In this document: positions 17,301-27,699 of the stretch, piece after piece
How the letters are laid out: every line of letters begins with the position of its first letter
How positions within the stretch are numbered: the first letter of the stretch is position 1
Assembly: GCF_022539315.1 (NCBI RefSeq)
Contig: NC_066314.1
Span: 55,737,180 to 55,801,179 of the forward strand
Source: Serinus canaria
Taxonomy: Eukaryota > Chordata > Aves > Passeriformes > Fringillidae
Length of the DNA stretch: 64,000 bases
Reading direction: 5' to 3'
Position numbers and translations under genes: made by a program
Notes under the pieces: generated by a model
Databases searched by the model: none
What the model was told of the DNA's origin: nothing
Seen by the model: only the letters and a program-made list of their open reading frames with translations

Positions 17301-18575
17301 TGAGCTTGGGCTTTTAAGGCAGGAGGAGGCAAAGGCCGGATGCACTCCTGGCCTGTGCTGAGGCAGCTCCTGTGCCCAGGGGAGGACATCTCTCCCTGCA
17401 CAAGCTGAGTCCATTTCAGAGCTTCAGCAGTGCCTCTGCAAATTCTTTTTCCTCAGGAAAGAGATGCACATCCCTGCTTTCAACACACCTTCCGTGGGAA
17501 AGCTTTCCATCAGTTCTGTGGTTCCAGCTGGCCTGAAAAACTCCAAACTTTATCCAAACAAAACTTCATCCCGCTTGAAGCCTTGATTTTAAGGCATCTC
17601 CAAGGGCATTGCTTGGGGTTTCATTTCTGTGAGGGAAGATTCCCTTGACTTTAACACTGCTGATGATGTCCCCAGTCTGGAAGGAAGGGGTTTGGGGGGC
17701 TGGGACATACATGGGGCTGTGCAGGAGCTCCGGGAGGTCAGCACTGGGAATTGCTGTCTGAGCCCCTCCACAAACGCCCCGTGCCAACATTGCCAGGGAA
17801 CACCAGCTCTTCCTTGGGGTAAGTCTGGGGTGTCGGGGGGGGTCTGTCCAGCTGAAGCATCCCTGGGTGCCTGTTCAGAGCAGCCGCTGGCTGAGGAGCT
17901 GTGAGCAGCCCTTTATCCACATCCACCCTAGCACTGCCTGGGCATCCCAGTGCCCATCCCTGGGATGTGTGTGGCATGCTGCCTGCCACAGGCAGGCACT
18001 GCAGGCACAGCTCCTCCCCTGCAGATACCGAGGACAAGAGGTGCTGGTTCCCTTCCTGGGGCTCCCAGCCTCCTCCTGCCCCACATTCCCAGCCAGCTGG
18101 GACACACTGAGGAAACACCAAGGAACATTCCTGGCAGGGAGTGGGAGTCCCCAAGGGCTCCGTGCAGCTCTGGGCCAGGAAAGTGGCCCCAGCCTCAGCA
18201 CCTGCAGTGATTTTGGGCTGTGAACACTCACGTGCAGGAAATGCCTCTCTGCAGGTGGAACCAACCCTGACACTCTCCAGAATAACTCTGGCCATGGACC
18301 AAATGAACCCTCAGGACTTGTCCCGCTCATTTCTCCCTGGAAAGGGAATGGAAGGAGCACCTTTACAGCTGTTGGGTAAATCCTGGAAGGGGCAGGAAAC
18401 CAGGGTTATTGGAAGAGTTTTGTGCTGTCATGTCAGGTACCAGCTAGTTTTGCTCTAGAGCCAGTCTAGGGGCTGGTGTGTAAAGCAGCATTAGCCGGAC
18501 AGAAGGAGCACCATTTGCATAGGAATTCCCTTGCTGGCAGCAGTCATCCCCATCCCAGGCAGGACCTTCCTCATG
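14400..18575. other. GC-richer intergenic block, no gene recognised
   Basis: Composition shifts here to a GC-richer, CpG-poor sequence with many overlapping open frames of 90-185 codons on both strands. None is recognisable, and overlapping frames on both strands are expected from the shortage of AT-rich stop codons. No splice-supported exon chain could be assembled by eye. Confidence 0.4.
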
Positions 18576-18718
18576 AGCCTGAGATTGGCTCAGGTGCTTG
18601 GAGCAGGGTGCTGAAAGGCCAAGATTCTGAATTCAATCCCCACACGGATCAATCACTTATCACTGTTTGACCTGATGATCCTCGTGGCTCTTTTCAACCC
18701 AGAATCTCCTGTGCTCCG
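18576..18718 (+). mobile_element. tRNA-Ile-derived SINE with CR1-like tail (TguSINE1-like)
   Basis: The head (about 18576-18653) aligns with tRNA-Ile. It has an A-box region TTGGCTCAGG, the anticodon-arm flank GGGTGCTGAAAGGCCAAG, and a degenerate B-box in TTCAATCCCCACACGGATCA. The tail (18654-18718) reads CTGATGATCCTCGTGGCTC and then TTCAACCCAGAAT, the CR1 3'-end consensus. This matches the tRNA-head plus CR1-tail SINE type known from zebra finch. The anticodon and arms are mutated, so it is not a tRNA gene. Confidence 0.75.
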
Positions 18719-18769
18719 GAAATAAAGAGCAATTTTCACTGGATTTTTAAACCCACGCGTTTTTCCACT

Positions 18770-19525
18770 GGGGAGTGCGAGCCACCGGGAACGTGAAAGA
18801 GGAGGGAGAGCATCAAGTCTCACCGGGCAGGTGTTGGATGAACGGCTGGAGCAGGACCGAGCTCCGGCGGTACCCCTGTGCCACACGGGGCGCAGTTCGG
18901 ACTCGATCCCAGCGCCGGGCCCGGAGGGGCTCCTCGCGTCCGCGGCGATCCCGGTCCTCACCCCAGCCCAAATCCCGCACCCCGCCCGCCGAGGGAGAAG
19001 AGGCTCCGCCCGGGTCCCCCAGCAGACACCGGCAGAACCCGGACCCAGATCTCGGGGCCCGGATCCCAGGGCCGGCCCCGCCTCAGCGCCTCAAGCTCCG
19101 CGCAGCGCTCCGAGCGACGGTCCCGCCGCACCCCTCCTCCGGAAGGGGTCCTCGCGGGGGGTGTGGGTAGGTTAGGGGGGATCCCCTCCTTAGGAGACGT
19201 CCTGGATGGGTGGGGGGGTTGGAGAGGGCCCTCTGGAGGAGGGGGTCCCGGAGCGGGGCGGGGGGATCGGGGTGCCCCCACAGTGTGCTGTGTGGAAGCC
19301 GGAGTGCCGGCGCTGTGTGTGAACAGCACTGCGGACCCGCCGAGCGGCTCCGGCCCCGTGTGGGGACTCCAGCGAGGGCGGGGGGCGCCGAGCTCCGGCT
19401 CTCGGGGCTTTATTCTCCGGCACCTCGAGCCCCGCGGCTGCGGGAAGGAGGAAGAGGGAAGGACAGGGAGAGGGGAGAGATGGGGTGTGAGGAGGGAAGC
19501 GTGAGGGGAAGGGAAAGGCCAGGTG
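18770..19525. promoter_or_regulatory. CpG island, left half (interrupted by an LTR)
   Basis: Dense CpG and GC-rich sequence with CCGCCC-type Sp1 sites begins at about 18770 and stops abruptly where a solo LTR begins. Very GC-rich sequence resumes after the LTR. No coding exon is assigned, so the promoter's gene is unknown. Confidence 0.65.
19206..19290 (+). other. Guanine-run cluster with quadruplex potential
   Basis: Multiple runs of 3-7 G separated by short spacers lie inside the CpG island. They satisfy the general pattern for G-quadruplex formation on the + strand. Confidence 0.5.
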
Positions 19526-19529
19526 TGGG

Positions 19530-20138
19530 TGTGAAATATGCTTATTATATGATTGTCTTTGCAAATATTAAAATGAATACTGTATGTGTTATGTTCCAAA
19601 GTTACGCTGTATTAATATCTTTTAATAGTGTGGTAAATATCGTTTTTAGGCTATAGCATAATATTAAAATAGAAACTATGTGATGTAAGATACTTTTTGT
19701 AATTAGCTCAAGGAATGGATAAGATAATTCAAGAAATTCTTCACTAACAAGACACCAACATCCCAAGAGAAGAATTATTGCAAGAGAAGAATCACTGCAT
19801 CTTTATCGGGATAGCCCAGACTTTGAGGGACCAAGACAATTGATTTACAAGATGAGGGGGGAAGCTGACATTAAGCAGAAACACCCTTAGTTTGAAAGCA
19901 ATGTTTGAATCACGTATGAGATATATGAATAGGCAATAGGCTATTGTTTTAAGGGTTAATCCTTTGTTAGCAAAACGTGCTTTGGGGCAGAGCAAAGCAC
20001 CCGGACGTTCTTTGCTTTTTATTGTCTTTTATTGTCCTAACTTTGATTATCCAAATTCTTATTGTCCTAACTTTTATTACTATTTTCATTACTATTAAAT
20101 TTCTAAAATTTTAACACAAGTGAATGGCGTTTTTCACA
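19530..20138 (+). mobile_element. Solo LTR of an endogenous retrovirus, copy A
   Basis: The element begins TGTGAAATATGC and ends GGCGTTTTTCACA. It is colinear over its length with a second element at 60457-61073. Shared blocks include GTGTTA near the start, ATAGAAACTATG, TAAGGGTTAATCCT and the terminal GGCGTTTT. Flanking 5-mers GTGGG (19525-19529) and GGGGG (20139-20143) match at 4 of 5 positions, as expected for an aged target duplication. No internal retroviral genes are adjacent, so it is a solo LTR. The exact family name is not assigned. Confidence 0.85.
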
Positions 20139-20339
20139 GGGGGAAAAGGAAGGATGGACAGAAGAGGGGAAAAGTGGAATAGAAGGGGACAGCGAGGTAG
20201 GGACAGCAGAGGAAGGAGTGAGGGGGTCGGGTTTGGGGGCAGAGTAGGGAAGGGTTTCGGGGCGAGAGGAAAGAGGGACAGAAAAAAGGAATACGGGCAG
20301 AAGGAAGGGTAGAGGGGAGGACAGGAGGAGAGGCCGAAG

Positions 20340-20890
20340 CCCTTGCGCCTCACCTACGGAGGCCGCAGAGAGAACACCATAGACACTGCTCTGCGTGAGC
20401 CAATGGCGGCCGAGGCGATTTCCGGCGATTAAATGACCTCGGCCCCGCCCCGCGCAGCCGCCCTGGGGCCCGCACGCCTGAGCCGAGCCCGGCCCCACCC
20501 CTGAAGCCGCGGTCCCGCCCTGGCTCCGCCCCGGCCCCGCCTCACGGAGTCCCGGCCCCGCCTCACGGAGCCCCGGCCCTGCCCGGGATGGGGCCGGGCC
20601 CATCGCTCGCGGCCCCGCCCCTCACACCCGGGCCGACCCGGGGCTGGGACCTGCGCTGGAACCCGGGCTTCAGGTCCGACTCCTGCCTGTATCCGCTGGC
20701 TGTCTCGGGGCCGGAGGACCGGAGCGGGATTGGCGCTGGGATGGGCACCGGGCTCGCCGCGGGCGGGAGGAGCCGCTCCGGGCCGGGCGCTGGGGCCGAG
20801 CCCAGCGCTGCCGCTCCTGCTCCGGCTGCGGCTCCGCCGGGGCTCCGGGGCACCCCAGACCCCGCCGGGCCCCGCAGATTCGGGGGAATT
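20340..20890. promoter_or_regulatory. CpG island, right half, with CCAAT box
   Basis: GC-rich, CpG-dense sequence resumes soon after the LTR. It contains GAGCCAATGGCGGCC (CCAAT box, about 20398-20412), a TTTCCGGCG ETS-like site and many GGCCCCGCC Sp1-like sites. It is probably the other half of the island at 18770-19525. No coding exon could be tied to it. Confidence 0.6.
20530..20579. repeat. Short 21-bp tandem repeat of Sp1-like sites
   Basis: Two full units containing CCCGGCCCCGCCTCACGGAG are spaced 21 bases apart, followed by a degenerate third start. The repeat lies inside the CpG island and duplicates a GGCCCCGCC motif. Confidence 0.75.
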
Positions 20891-20944
20891 TGTTTTGAAT
20901 TTTTTATCCAGCCTAGGCAGATAATTCTCATGGAGAAACCCCAA

Positions 20945-22383
20945 AAATAAAGGATATGGGGACGGGGGCTCGGGGCACGGTGTTAAAGTGTTAAAATGTT
21001 CTGCTTTAAATTAAAAACCCATTAGGGAAAATAAATCTGTGGAACAGCTCATTTCCAATCTTGGACCGGCTTCTGTGTGATCAGTTGTGATCCCAGCTGC
21101 TCCCATGGGATTTTTGGCCTGTGGGACTCTAATGAAGTACCAGCTGCTGAGCACGACAGAAAATAATGGGACAATTCTCTGGATCAGGCAGTGTCCCAAA
21201 GAGCTGGCAATGCCCAGCATTCCTGTCTGGAATTTGGAGGTAACAGTCCCCCTTCCATAGTGTTCCTATGTCTCTGGCACTGCTCACCATCCCTGCCCCA
21301 GGGTTTGGGGGTTCCAGCACAGCCCCCCCAGCACATCCCTCAAGATCCCTTTAACCAGGATCATTTTTGGGGTGGGGGCACCCAAACCGAGCAGAATTGG
21401 CTTTAACCAGTTTTGGTGGATCTCCCCTCTCCCCTCCTCACTGAATTCCCACTGCCAAATCCCAGCCTGAGGCTCAGCTCCCCATCCCTTCAATCCCTCT
21501 GTGGAATAGGACTTGGATTTCCCAATCCAGCAGGGCAGCAGGGCTGTTTCTCCTCACTGTGTATCTTGATTGCAGTAACTGCTTAAGAAATAATTCAAAG
21601 AAATTCAGAGACTGAAGAGACAATAAGGAAGAGCTGCCAGCTTCATCCAAGGGCTGCTCAAACCCCTTCTCAATGATTTACTTTAATTAAGCAATGGAAA
21701 TGAACCAGTCCAAGCCACATTGATACGGTTTTACTCTTTTTAATCGAGTTCTAGAGAAATACTGCAAAATACAAAAAAAAAAAAAATTAACCCTAAAACT
21801 CTTCTAGGAGATACACAGGGCAGGGCTGCACTGCACCCCCAAAGTGAGAATTGGGAGAACTGGAAGAAAATCCAGACTGAGTCGGAGCACACATCTGTGG
21901 GATGTCATCAATATCCTCCCGGGCCTTTTCATTAAAAGCAGATTTCCACAGAGAATTAAAGAAATACAGATAATTAAATGGGAACAGAAAGGAGCAGCTC
22001 CCCCAGCTCATCAGGCTGCAGCATCCAAAAGAAAATGGACAGAAAGATAATGGATTGGGACCATCCCAAATCCCAAATTCCCCGTGTGGAATACCACTCT
22101 GCTTTGCTCTGTAAATCACCACTTCTCTCGGTGGATAAATCCTTCAGCTTTGCTTAATGTAGGACACCAAGGTCAGCCTTTTCCTTGAGAAGCAAATAGG
22201 GATAATTTGTGCCTGTTCAGGATCAGAAGGAGCAGTTGATCTGGCAAGGGCCCAGGGTTGAGGTTGGAGCAGTGCTGGGACTCCGTGGTGGGGCCCTGCC
22301 ACATTCCTCCCCAGGTGGCTGCCAGTCCCTCCAAGGGCCCGTTCACTGAGTCACCCTGCTGCCAGCCAGCAGTTGTTTCCCAC
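20945..22383. other. Intergenic sequence, no feature seen
   Basis: Mixed-composition sequence with a poly(A) run near 21772-21786. No gene, repeat terminus or tandem array was recognised. Confidence 0.45.
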
Positions 22384-23485
22384 TGTTGTGGTTTGAGAAG
22401 AAGTGAGTTTTTTGGGATGCTGTGGTCAAACCAATAGGTGCTCACATTTGAATATTGGCACCTGGTATGGCCACTGAGGACATGAATAAGCCTCTGAGAA
22501 CACAGGGAGGTTAAAAGCTGAGAACTCCCAGGAGGAAGCCTCTTTTAGGTTCCGTCCATGAAGGAGAGATCAGGAGCCTGAGATTTTTAAACTTTTCTTA
22601 GATAATAGAAACCTTACAAATGCTGATTCCTTCTGGAGTTGAATGAGAGGAGAGACAGAAATGAGATAAGAAGAAATGAGCCACGAGACAAGTTGAAAAG
22701 AATCTTAGGTGAGAAGAGATGATGGAGTGGCCTTTGGTGAAAGTTTTCTTGTATGGCCATGGACAAAACCATTTTTCCTGTGACACAGAGACTTCATTTA
22801 GGGGGAAGGCGATGGCTCAGAGCCAAGAGAGTGCAGAGATGTTATGCGAAAGAGTAGCGTGAGCACAGATGACAGGTGAGGAGGGTGGTGGTGGTGCCCT
22901 CCATCTTCAGGGAAGAAGATCTCTGTTCTCGAGATACCTCGGCCCCAGGAGGTGGAATCTGGGGGAGACAGGTGTCCCAAAAGTGAGAGACTGTGCTTTT
23001 TTTAGAACTAGGCAAAGCACCCTTAAAAAGGAAAACCCTAAAAGCAGCTCTAGTCCACGCACAGTGGTGAGAGCACTGGGCATGAAAGGAAGATGTCACG
23101 ATGGCAAATGATCTTCAGGCGGTGCCATGTGTGACAGGGAAAGAAGTTTCAGCTGTGTTTCCTGGGGAAGCCTATGGTACAGGAGAGACTCCTTTATCCT
23201 TGATGAACTGAGAATTAACTATCTAAAACGCAGTGATGAGATGAGAGTTGAAGATCTGAGAGATAGATGTATTAGAAATTTAGTGGGGAGAAGAAGGATG
23301 TTTTTAGAAAGTTTTCATCCTGAGTTCTGTGTGTTTCTTTTATAGTTCTAAGTTAATAAAGTTTTTTTTCCTTTTATTCCTAAGCTAGAGCCTGCTTTGC
23401 TCTATTTCTGATCACATCTCACAGCAGACACCAGGGAAATATTTTCATGGGGGCACTAGCATTGCGCCACGGTCAAACCATGACA
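22384..23485 (+). mobile_element. Solo LTR of a passerine-type endogenous retrovirus, 1.1 kb
   Basis: The element starts TGTTGTGGTTTGA and ends TCAAACCATGACA, imperfect inverted termini with TG...CA ends. It is flanked by perfect 5-bp direct repeats CCCAC (22379-22383 and 23486-23490). A poly(A) signal AATAAA lies at 23355-23360, about 130 bases before the end, followed by a T-rich stretch, as in an R-U5 region. No gag, pol or env remains beside it, which indicates LTR-LTR recombination. The family name is left open. Confidence 0.88.
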
Positions 23486-23490
23486 CCCAC

Positions 23491-25664
23491 TTCCCACTCC
23501 ACACTAATGTTTCATCTCTGGCATTCCCAATGCTTTGCATTTCAGTAGGAGTGGAGAGCCTGTCCCCATGGCAGCAGTGCCAGGAGCCCAGGGCAGGAGG
23601 AGAAGCTGCATGGAAGCACAAACTGGAGGTTTCTCACCAAAGCGCTGCTGATCACTGCTGCTGAAACCCAGTTCTTGCAGTAAATCAAACCCAAGTGTTT
23701 GCTCCTCCATTCTGCCACAGATCACCTAAAACACGAGTGGATTTGGAGCCTTTCAGTGGCCAGGGCAGCTCCAGGTGCCACAGACAAGACCTTGGTGGGA
23801 GTTTTCCTTGTCAGCAATTTGCCAAGGGACCCTCAAAACACCAATCCTACTGTTTCCTTTCGTGGAACCGGTGGGATTCTCAAGAGGCAGAAGCAACCTT
23901 AAACCTGGCCTCTCCTCACTAGGACTTCCAAAATAAGGCAAGGCTTGTGTGTCTGTTCAAATCACCTTCAAAGGCACTGAGTTAACAGATTCCACCCCTC
24001 CTGAAATTCTTCAGGAATTAGAAATGGACACAAAATAAAAAGGAATTATTCCTATGCCCTTCACCATGTATTCTTCTCAACACTCTGCAACACCTCCCCC
24101 ATGTGACAAAAAGAGGAGACACACTCAGGGTAGGGTTAATCTGGGTTTCCTTTCTTTTCTCAGACCAAACTAAGGAAGCATATCCAGAATCCCCGCTCTT
24201 GGGAGTTGGCGCATTTCCTATTTGGGCCACTGGAACTGGGAAATCTTATTCCCAGGTCTCATGAGGAGAAGCAGCTTGAAGTGAACACAGGAACCCCAGC
24301 AAATCTGAATCTTTCCACCCAATCAATAAAGCCTTACTGTGAATATCAAAACCTGGGCCTCCAGAGCTTTTTTAGCAGGAGTTACATCCCTGATTTGTTC
24401 ATTTCCTAATATTAATCTCTTCCCAACAAAGCACTGGGCATCCAAGGAATATAGAAATGGATGTGCTAACCACTGGTTACCCCTCTGGAATGTCAGAGCT
24501 TGGAAAGAAGGGCAGCTGGGGCTTTTCCTGGTGGTACCCATGAGTTTTAATTTACCTAAGAGTCCCTTGCCACATCTTCCCCTGTATCCATCAAAAATCC
24601 ACCTGTTCATTCCCCAGCTGCTTCCTCCCTCTTTTCCTTTATCCAACAGAATTTTAAGAGGTGAATATACCCCTCTGGAATAGCACCTTTCATTCCAAAT
24701 CTAATAGCAAACAAATAATTTCCTCTGATCTTCATTATTAGGATTTCACCAAGAGCTGGTGGATGGAAAATGATCCTCTCCTGGCCCCTGCTGGATTCCT
24801 GAAGCAGGGATTCTTTCCCCCTTCCCCTGTCCCCTTTCAGGCTTTGTTCCACAGCTTTTGTCCCAATCCTTGGATCCTTTCCTCTCTCCAGGAGCTCCCA
24901 GCAGTTCCACACCCTCTTTTCTCCCATCCTGATAATTTCTCCAGGAATAGATCTGTGCATTTCAACTCCCTTTGCTTTCCTCCAACAATTCCCACCAATC
25001 CATACCTAAAGCTGACACAAGGAGTGCTTGGTGCCCACAAATCCAAATCCAGACCTTGCTATCCCTAAACCAGCAACTCCAAACACACAATCCTGGAAAA
25101 TTTGCATTAATTCAAACCTAACATTCAGGCCTCACAGCTCAGGCTGCAGCACAAAGTCAGTGCAACAAATGATCCAGAGGAGCTGAGGGACGTTCTGCTC
25201 CTCCTGCAGTGGCATTTATGGCTGAGCAGGTCAGAACCAGGCCTGAGCAGACAGAACTGGAGAACCAACACCAAGCAAGGACCCCTGTGCTTGGCAGGGG
25301 CCTGGAGTATCCCAGTCCAGGCCCTGGGCTTTATGTGCCTGCTTCTATGCAGTGAACCTGGCATGGGGACTGGTAAATCACAGACCCTACAAAGAGACAC
25401 TTCCTCAAGCAGAAATAAAATCCAGCTGCAGCAAAGCCCCCGGCCACATTTAGAAACCCTCCAGCAAAAAAGAAACCCTTGGAAAAGCAAAGATGGCGTG
25501 GTGACCTGGAGCTCTAGGGGACTGAGGGGAAGATGGGCAAGAAGCAGCCAGCAAACAGCTGCCACTGTTCCTCCCTCCAACCACTGCAGCAAGGGCAGTT
25601 TCCCTGTAATTTCATACTCAGCATCTCTTCCAAGCTCAACAGGCCACCAAAAGGCACTCCAAGA
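23491..25664. other. Intergenic sequence without a recognisable gene
   Basis: Both strands carry open frames up to about 200 codons with no recognised domain. No exon chain could be supported. Confidence 0.4.
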
Positions 25665-25885
25665 TTTACTTTGGAGTTTTTTAGTGCTGCACTTGCCATG
25701 ATCCTTTGGGCACAAGGAACCTTCCAGACTGTCCCACACCTTCACATCCCACTGGCTCGTTTTGGCCAGATTTACTTTGAAGTTTTACTTTGGAGTTTTT
25801 TAGTGCTGCACTTGCCATGATCCTTTGGGCACAAGGAACCTTCCAGACTGTCCCACACCTTCACATCCCACTGGCTCGTTTTGGC
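25665..25885. repeat. Tandem duplication of a 102-bp segment
   Basis: Bases 25665-25766 and 25784-25885 are identical by eye (TTTACTTTGGAG through TGGCTCGTTTTGGC), with a period of 119. The 17-base spacer CAGATTTACTTTGAAGT itself resembles the start of the unit. The lack of divergence points to a recent duplication or an assembly artefact. Confidence 0.9.
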
Positions 25886-26559
25886 ACAGCTGGAAAAGTT
25901 CAGTGTCCCTTCCAAAAGGATCTTTCTGCAGTCTCTTTCTAAAGCCAGAACATCCCCATCTTTGCTTTCCCCTTAAATGTTCTGTTCCCTGCACAGCCAA
26001 GGCCCTTGCAGTGCTTGGCAAGTGCCAGCCGAGGAATCCAGCCCAGAGCCTGCCTGGGAGGGTGGAACGTGCATGCCACAGGAAGAGCATCCCAAACCTG
26101 TCGCTGCCAGCCCTCCCTTCTCAGCACAGCTCCAATGGCACCAGAACTGCCCCTGCAGGCAGAAATCGCCCTTGGGAACGGCATGAGCTGTGTCCAGTGT
26201 ACCGCTGGGCTGGGAGAACAGACCAGCATCTCACTGGGAGATCAGGGGCAACTGCTGAGCCAACAGCAGCTGTGGGAAAGGCACGGAGAGGGCACCTCAC
26301 CAAAACTACATTGAAATAAATGCCAACACCTCGGGAGTCACTCCACTCTTGAGTTCCTACACCAAAACCAAAAGGATTTTTAGATGCTTGGGAGAAGTCC
26401 ATCCCATCTTAACCCATTTCTGTGGTTTGTTTCCAGCCTGCTGATGTTCATTTCCCAGCTCTCACCCGGCTGCCAGCGTTATGGCTGGTTCCACACAGAC
26501 ACACGAGGCTGCTGCCAGCTGCCATTTCAGCAGCTCCCGGGGACATGAACACCCCACAC

Positions 26560-27640
26560 ACTTCCTACCTCCCCAGCCCGAGTCCGCCCAGCACTCCCAG
26601 AGAGCGACTGGCAGCAGGAATTCTCGCTCCGGCCGCCACCTCGCAGCTCTTGCGAAAGAGGAGCTGCATCCTGCTGCCCGCTCGCGGCGTCGCTGGCCCC
26701 ACGGCCCGTGGTATCCCCGCACGTCGCTGGCCCACAGCCCGTGTCCCCACAGCCGGTGTCCCCGCACCGGGATTCGCCGCGGAAAATCGCGCCGGAAGCG
26801 CGGGGTGGGGCTCAGGCAATCGAACAGGCGTCATTGACAGGCGCGCACTCCTAGGAAGCGATTTCCTCCCCTACTCAAGGCGCACGCGCAAAACACCGCC
26901 ATATTTAGAAGGTCAAATAAACCTAGCGTTATCAGCCATCTTCTGTGTGGCATCACGTGACTTCCTGCTCGTGCCGCCACATTGGATACTGGCAGAAGTC
27001 ACTTTCGGATGAGACACCGTCTTTAGTGTGGCATCACGTGATTACTGGGTTCTTCCCGCCATCTTTGGTACTGGCGGAAGCAACAGCTGAGTGAGACGCC
27101 ATTTCGATGTCGCATCACGTGACAGCATCCATCCGTCGCCATCTTGGGTACTGGCAGAAGCCGCTTCTGGCTGGGCCGCCATCTTTAGTGCGGTATCACT
27201 AAGGCCCTCGCTCCTCACAGAGGTGTCTACTCGGCTGCCTGATGCCGACTCCACTGCGATGCCGACCTGGCCCCAGCATCCGTCCTGGCCCTGCCCCTTC
27301 CCACCATCGCGCCTCCCGCAGTGGCACCCGGACCGTCACTTTGGAAAGGATTGCACAGCCCGGCCACGGCTTCAGGAAGAACCATGAAATTAAGGGAAAG
27401 GCCATTTTCAAGAGAGGTGCTGGAGGGGCGTAGGCAGCGTGTGCTGTTCTGGGCTGAGCTGCTCACGCCAAGCCTCTGCCTGGGCTCTGATCTGCAGCTG
27501 CCCAGCTCCCACCAAGGCTCCCCGCAGATCTTTGGTGGCTGCTCGCAGCTCACCCGTGTCTGCCCTGACCGGGCAGGGAGGTGACGGGGGCTCTGCCATC
27601 TCCGTTCTGCAGTGCAGGCACACACACACGTTCAGTGCCG
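26560..27640. promoter_or_regulatory. CpG-island promoter region of an unidentified transcript
   Basis: CpG-dense sequence with many transcription-factor motifs: CACGTG E-boxes, AAGATGGCGG-type YY1 sites (read on the - strand), GGAAG ETS-like sites and CCGCC boxes. It is unlike the surrounding CpG-poor DNA. The YY1 motifs read AAGATGGCG on the minus strand, the orientation often found just downstream of start sites, which hints at transcription toward lower coordinates. No coding exon was identified on either side. Confidence 0.6.
26935..27202. repeat. 81-bp tandem promoter repeat (three units and a partial fourth)
   Basis: GCATCACGTGA-type E-boxes recur with CACGTG at 26954, 27035 and 27116, exactly 81 bases apart. 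A decayed TCACTA follows at 27197, again 81 bases on. Each unit also carries a GCCATCTT or related YY1-type site (26976 degenerate, 27058, 27138), a TACTGGCAGAAG or TACTGGCGGAAG block, and a boundary GCCAT motif (26935, 27098, 27179). Units have diverged between the motifs while the motifs are kept. Confidence 0.88.
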
Positions 27641-27699
27641 CCCTGTGTGTGGTGTCTGTGCTATTCCAGTCGTTGGTAAAGATGTGGTTTGTGATCCGC

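Noticed and set aside
18576..18653. tRNA-Ile-like sequence
   Set aside because: The anticodon region and arms are mutated and a CR1 tail follows, so it is a SINE head and not a functional tRNA gene.
18878..19599. Overlapping frames over 200 codons on both strands
   Set aside because: They lie in CpG-dense DNA where stop codons are rare. They overlap each other on both strands and show no domain.
25125..25745. 206-codon minus-strand frame
   Set aside because: No recognisable motif or splice context, and it overlaps the tandem duplication and competing frames on the other strand.
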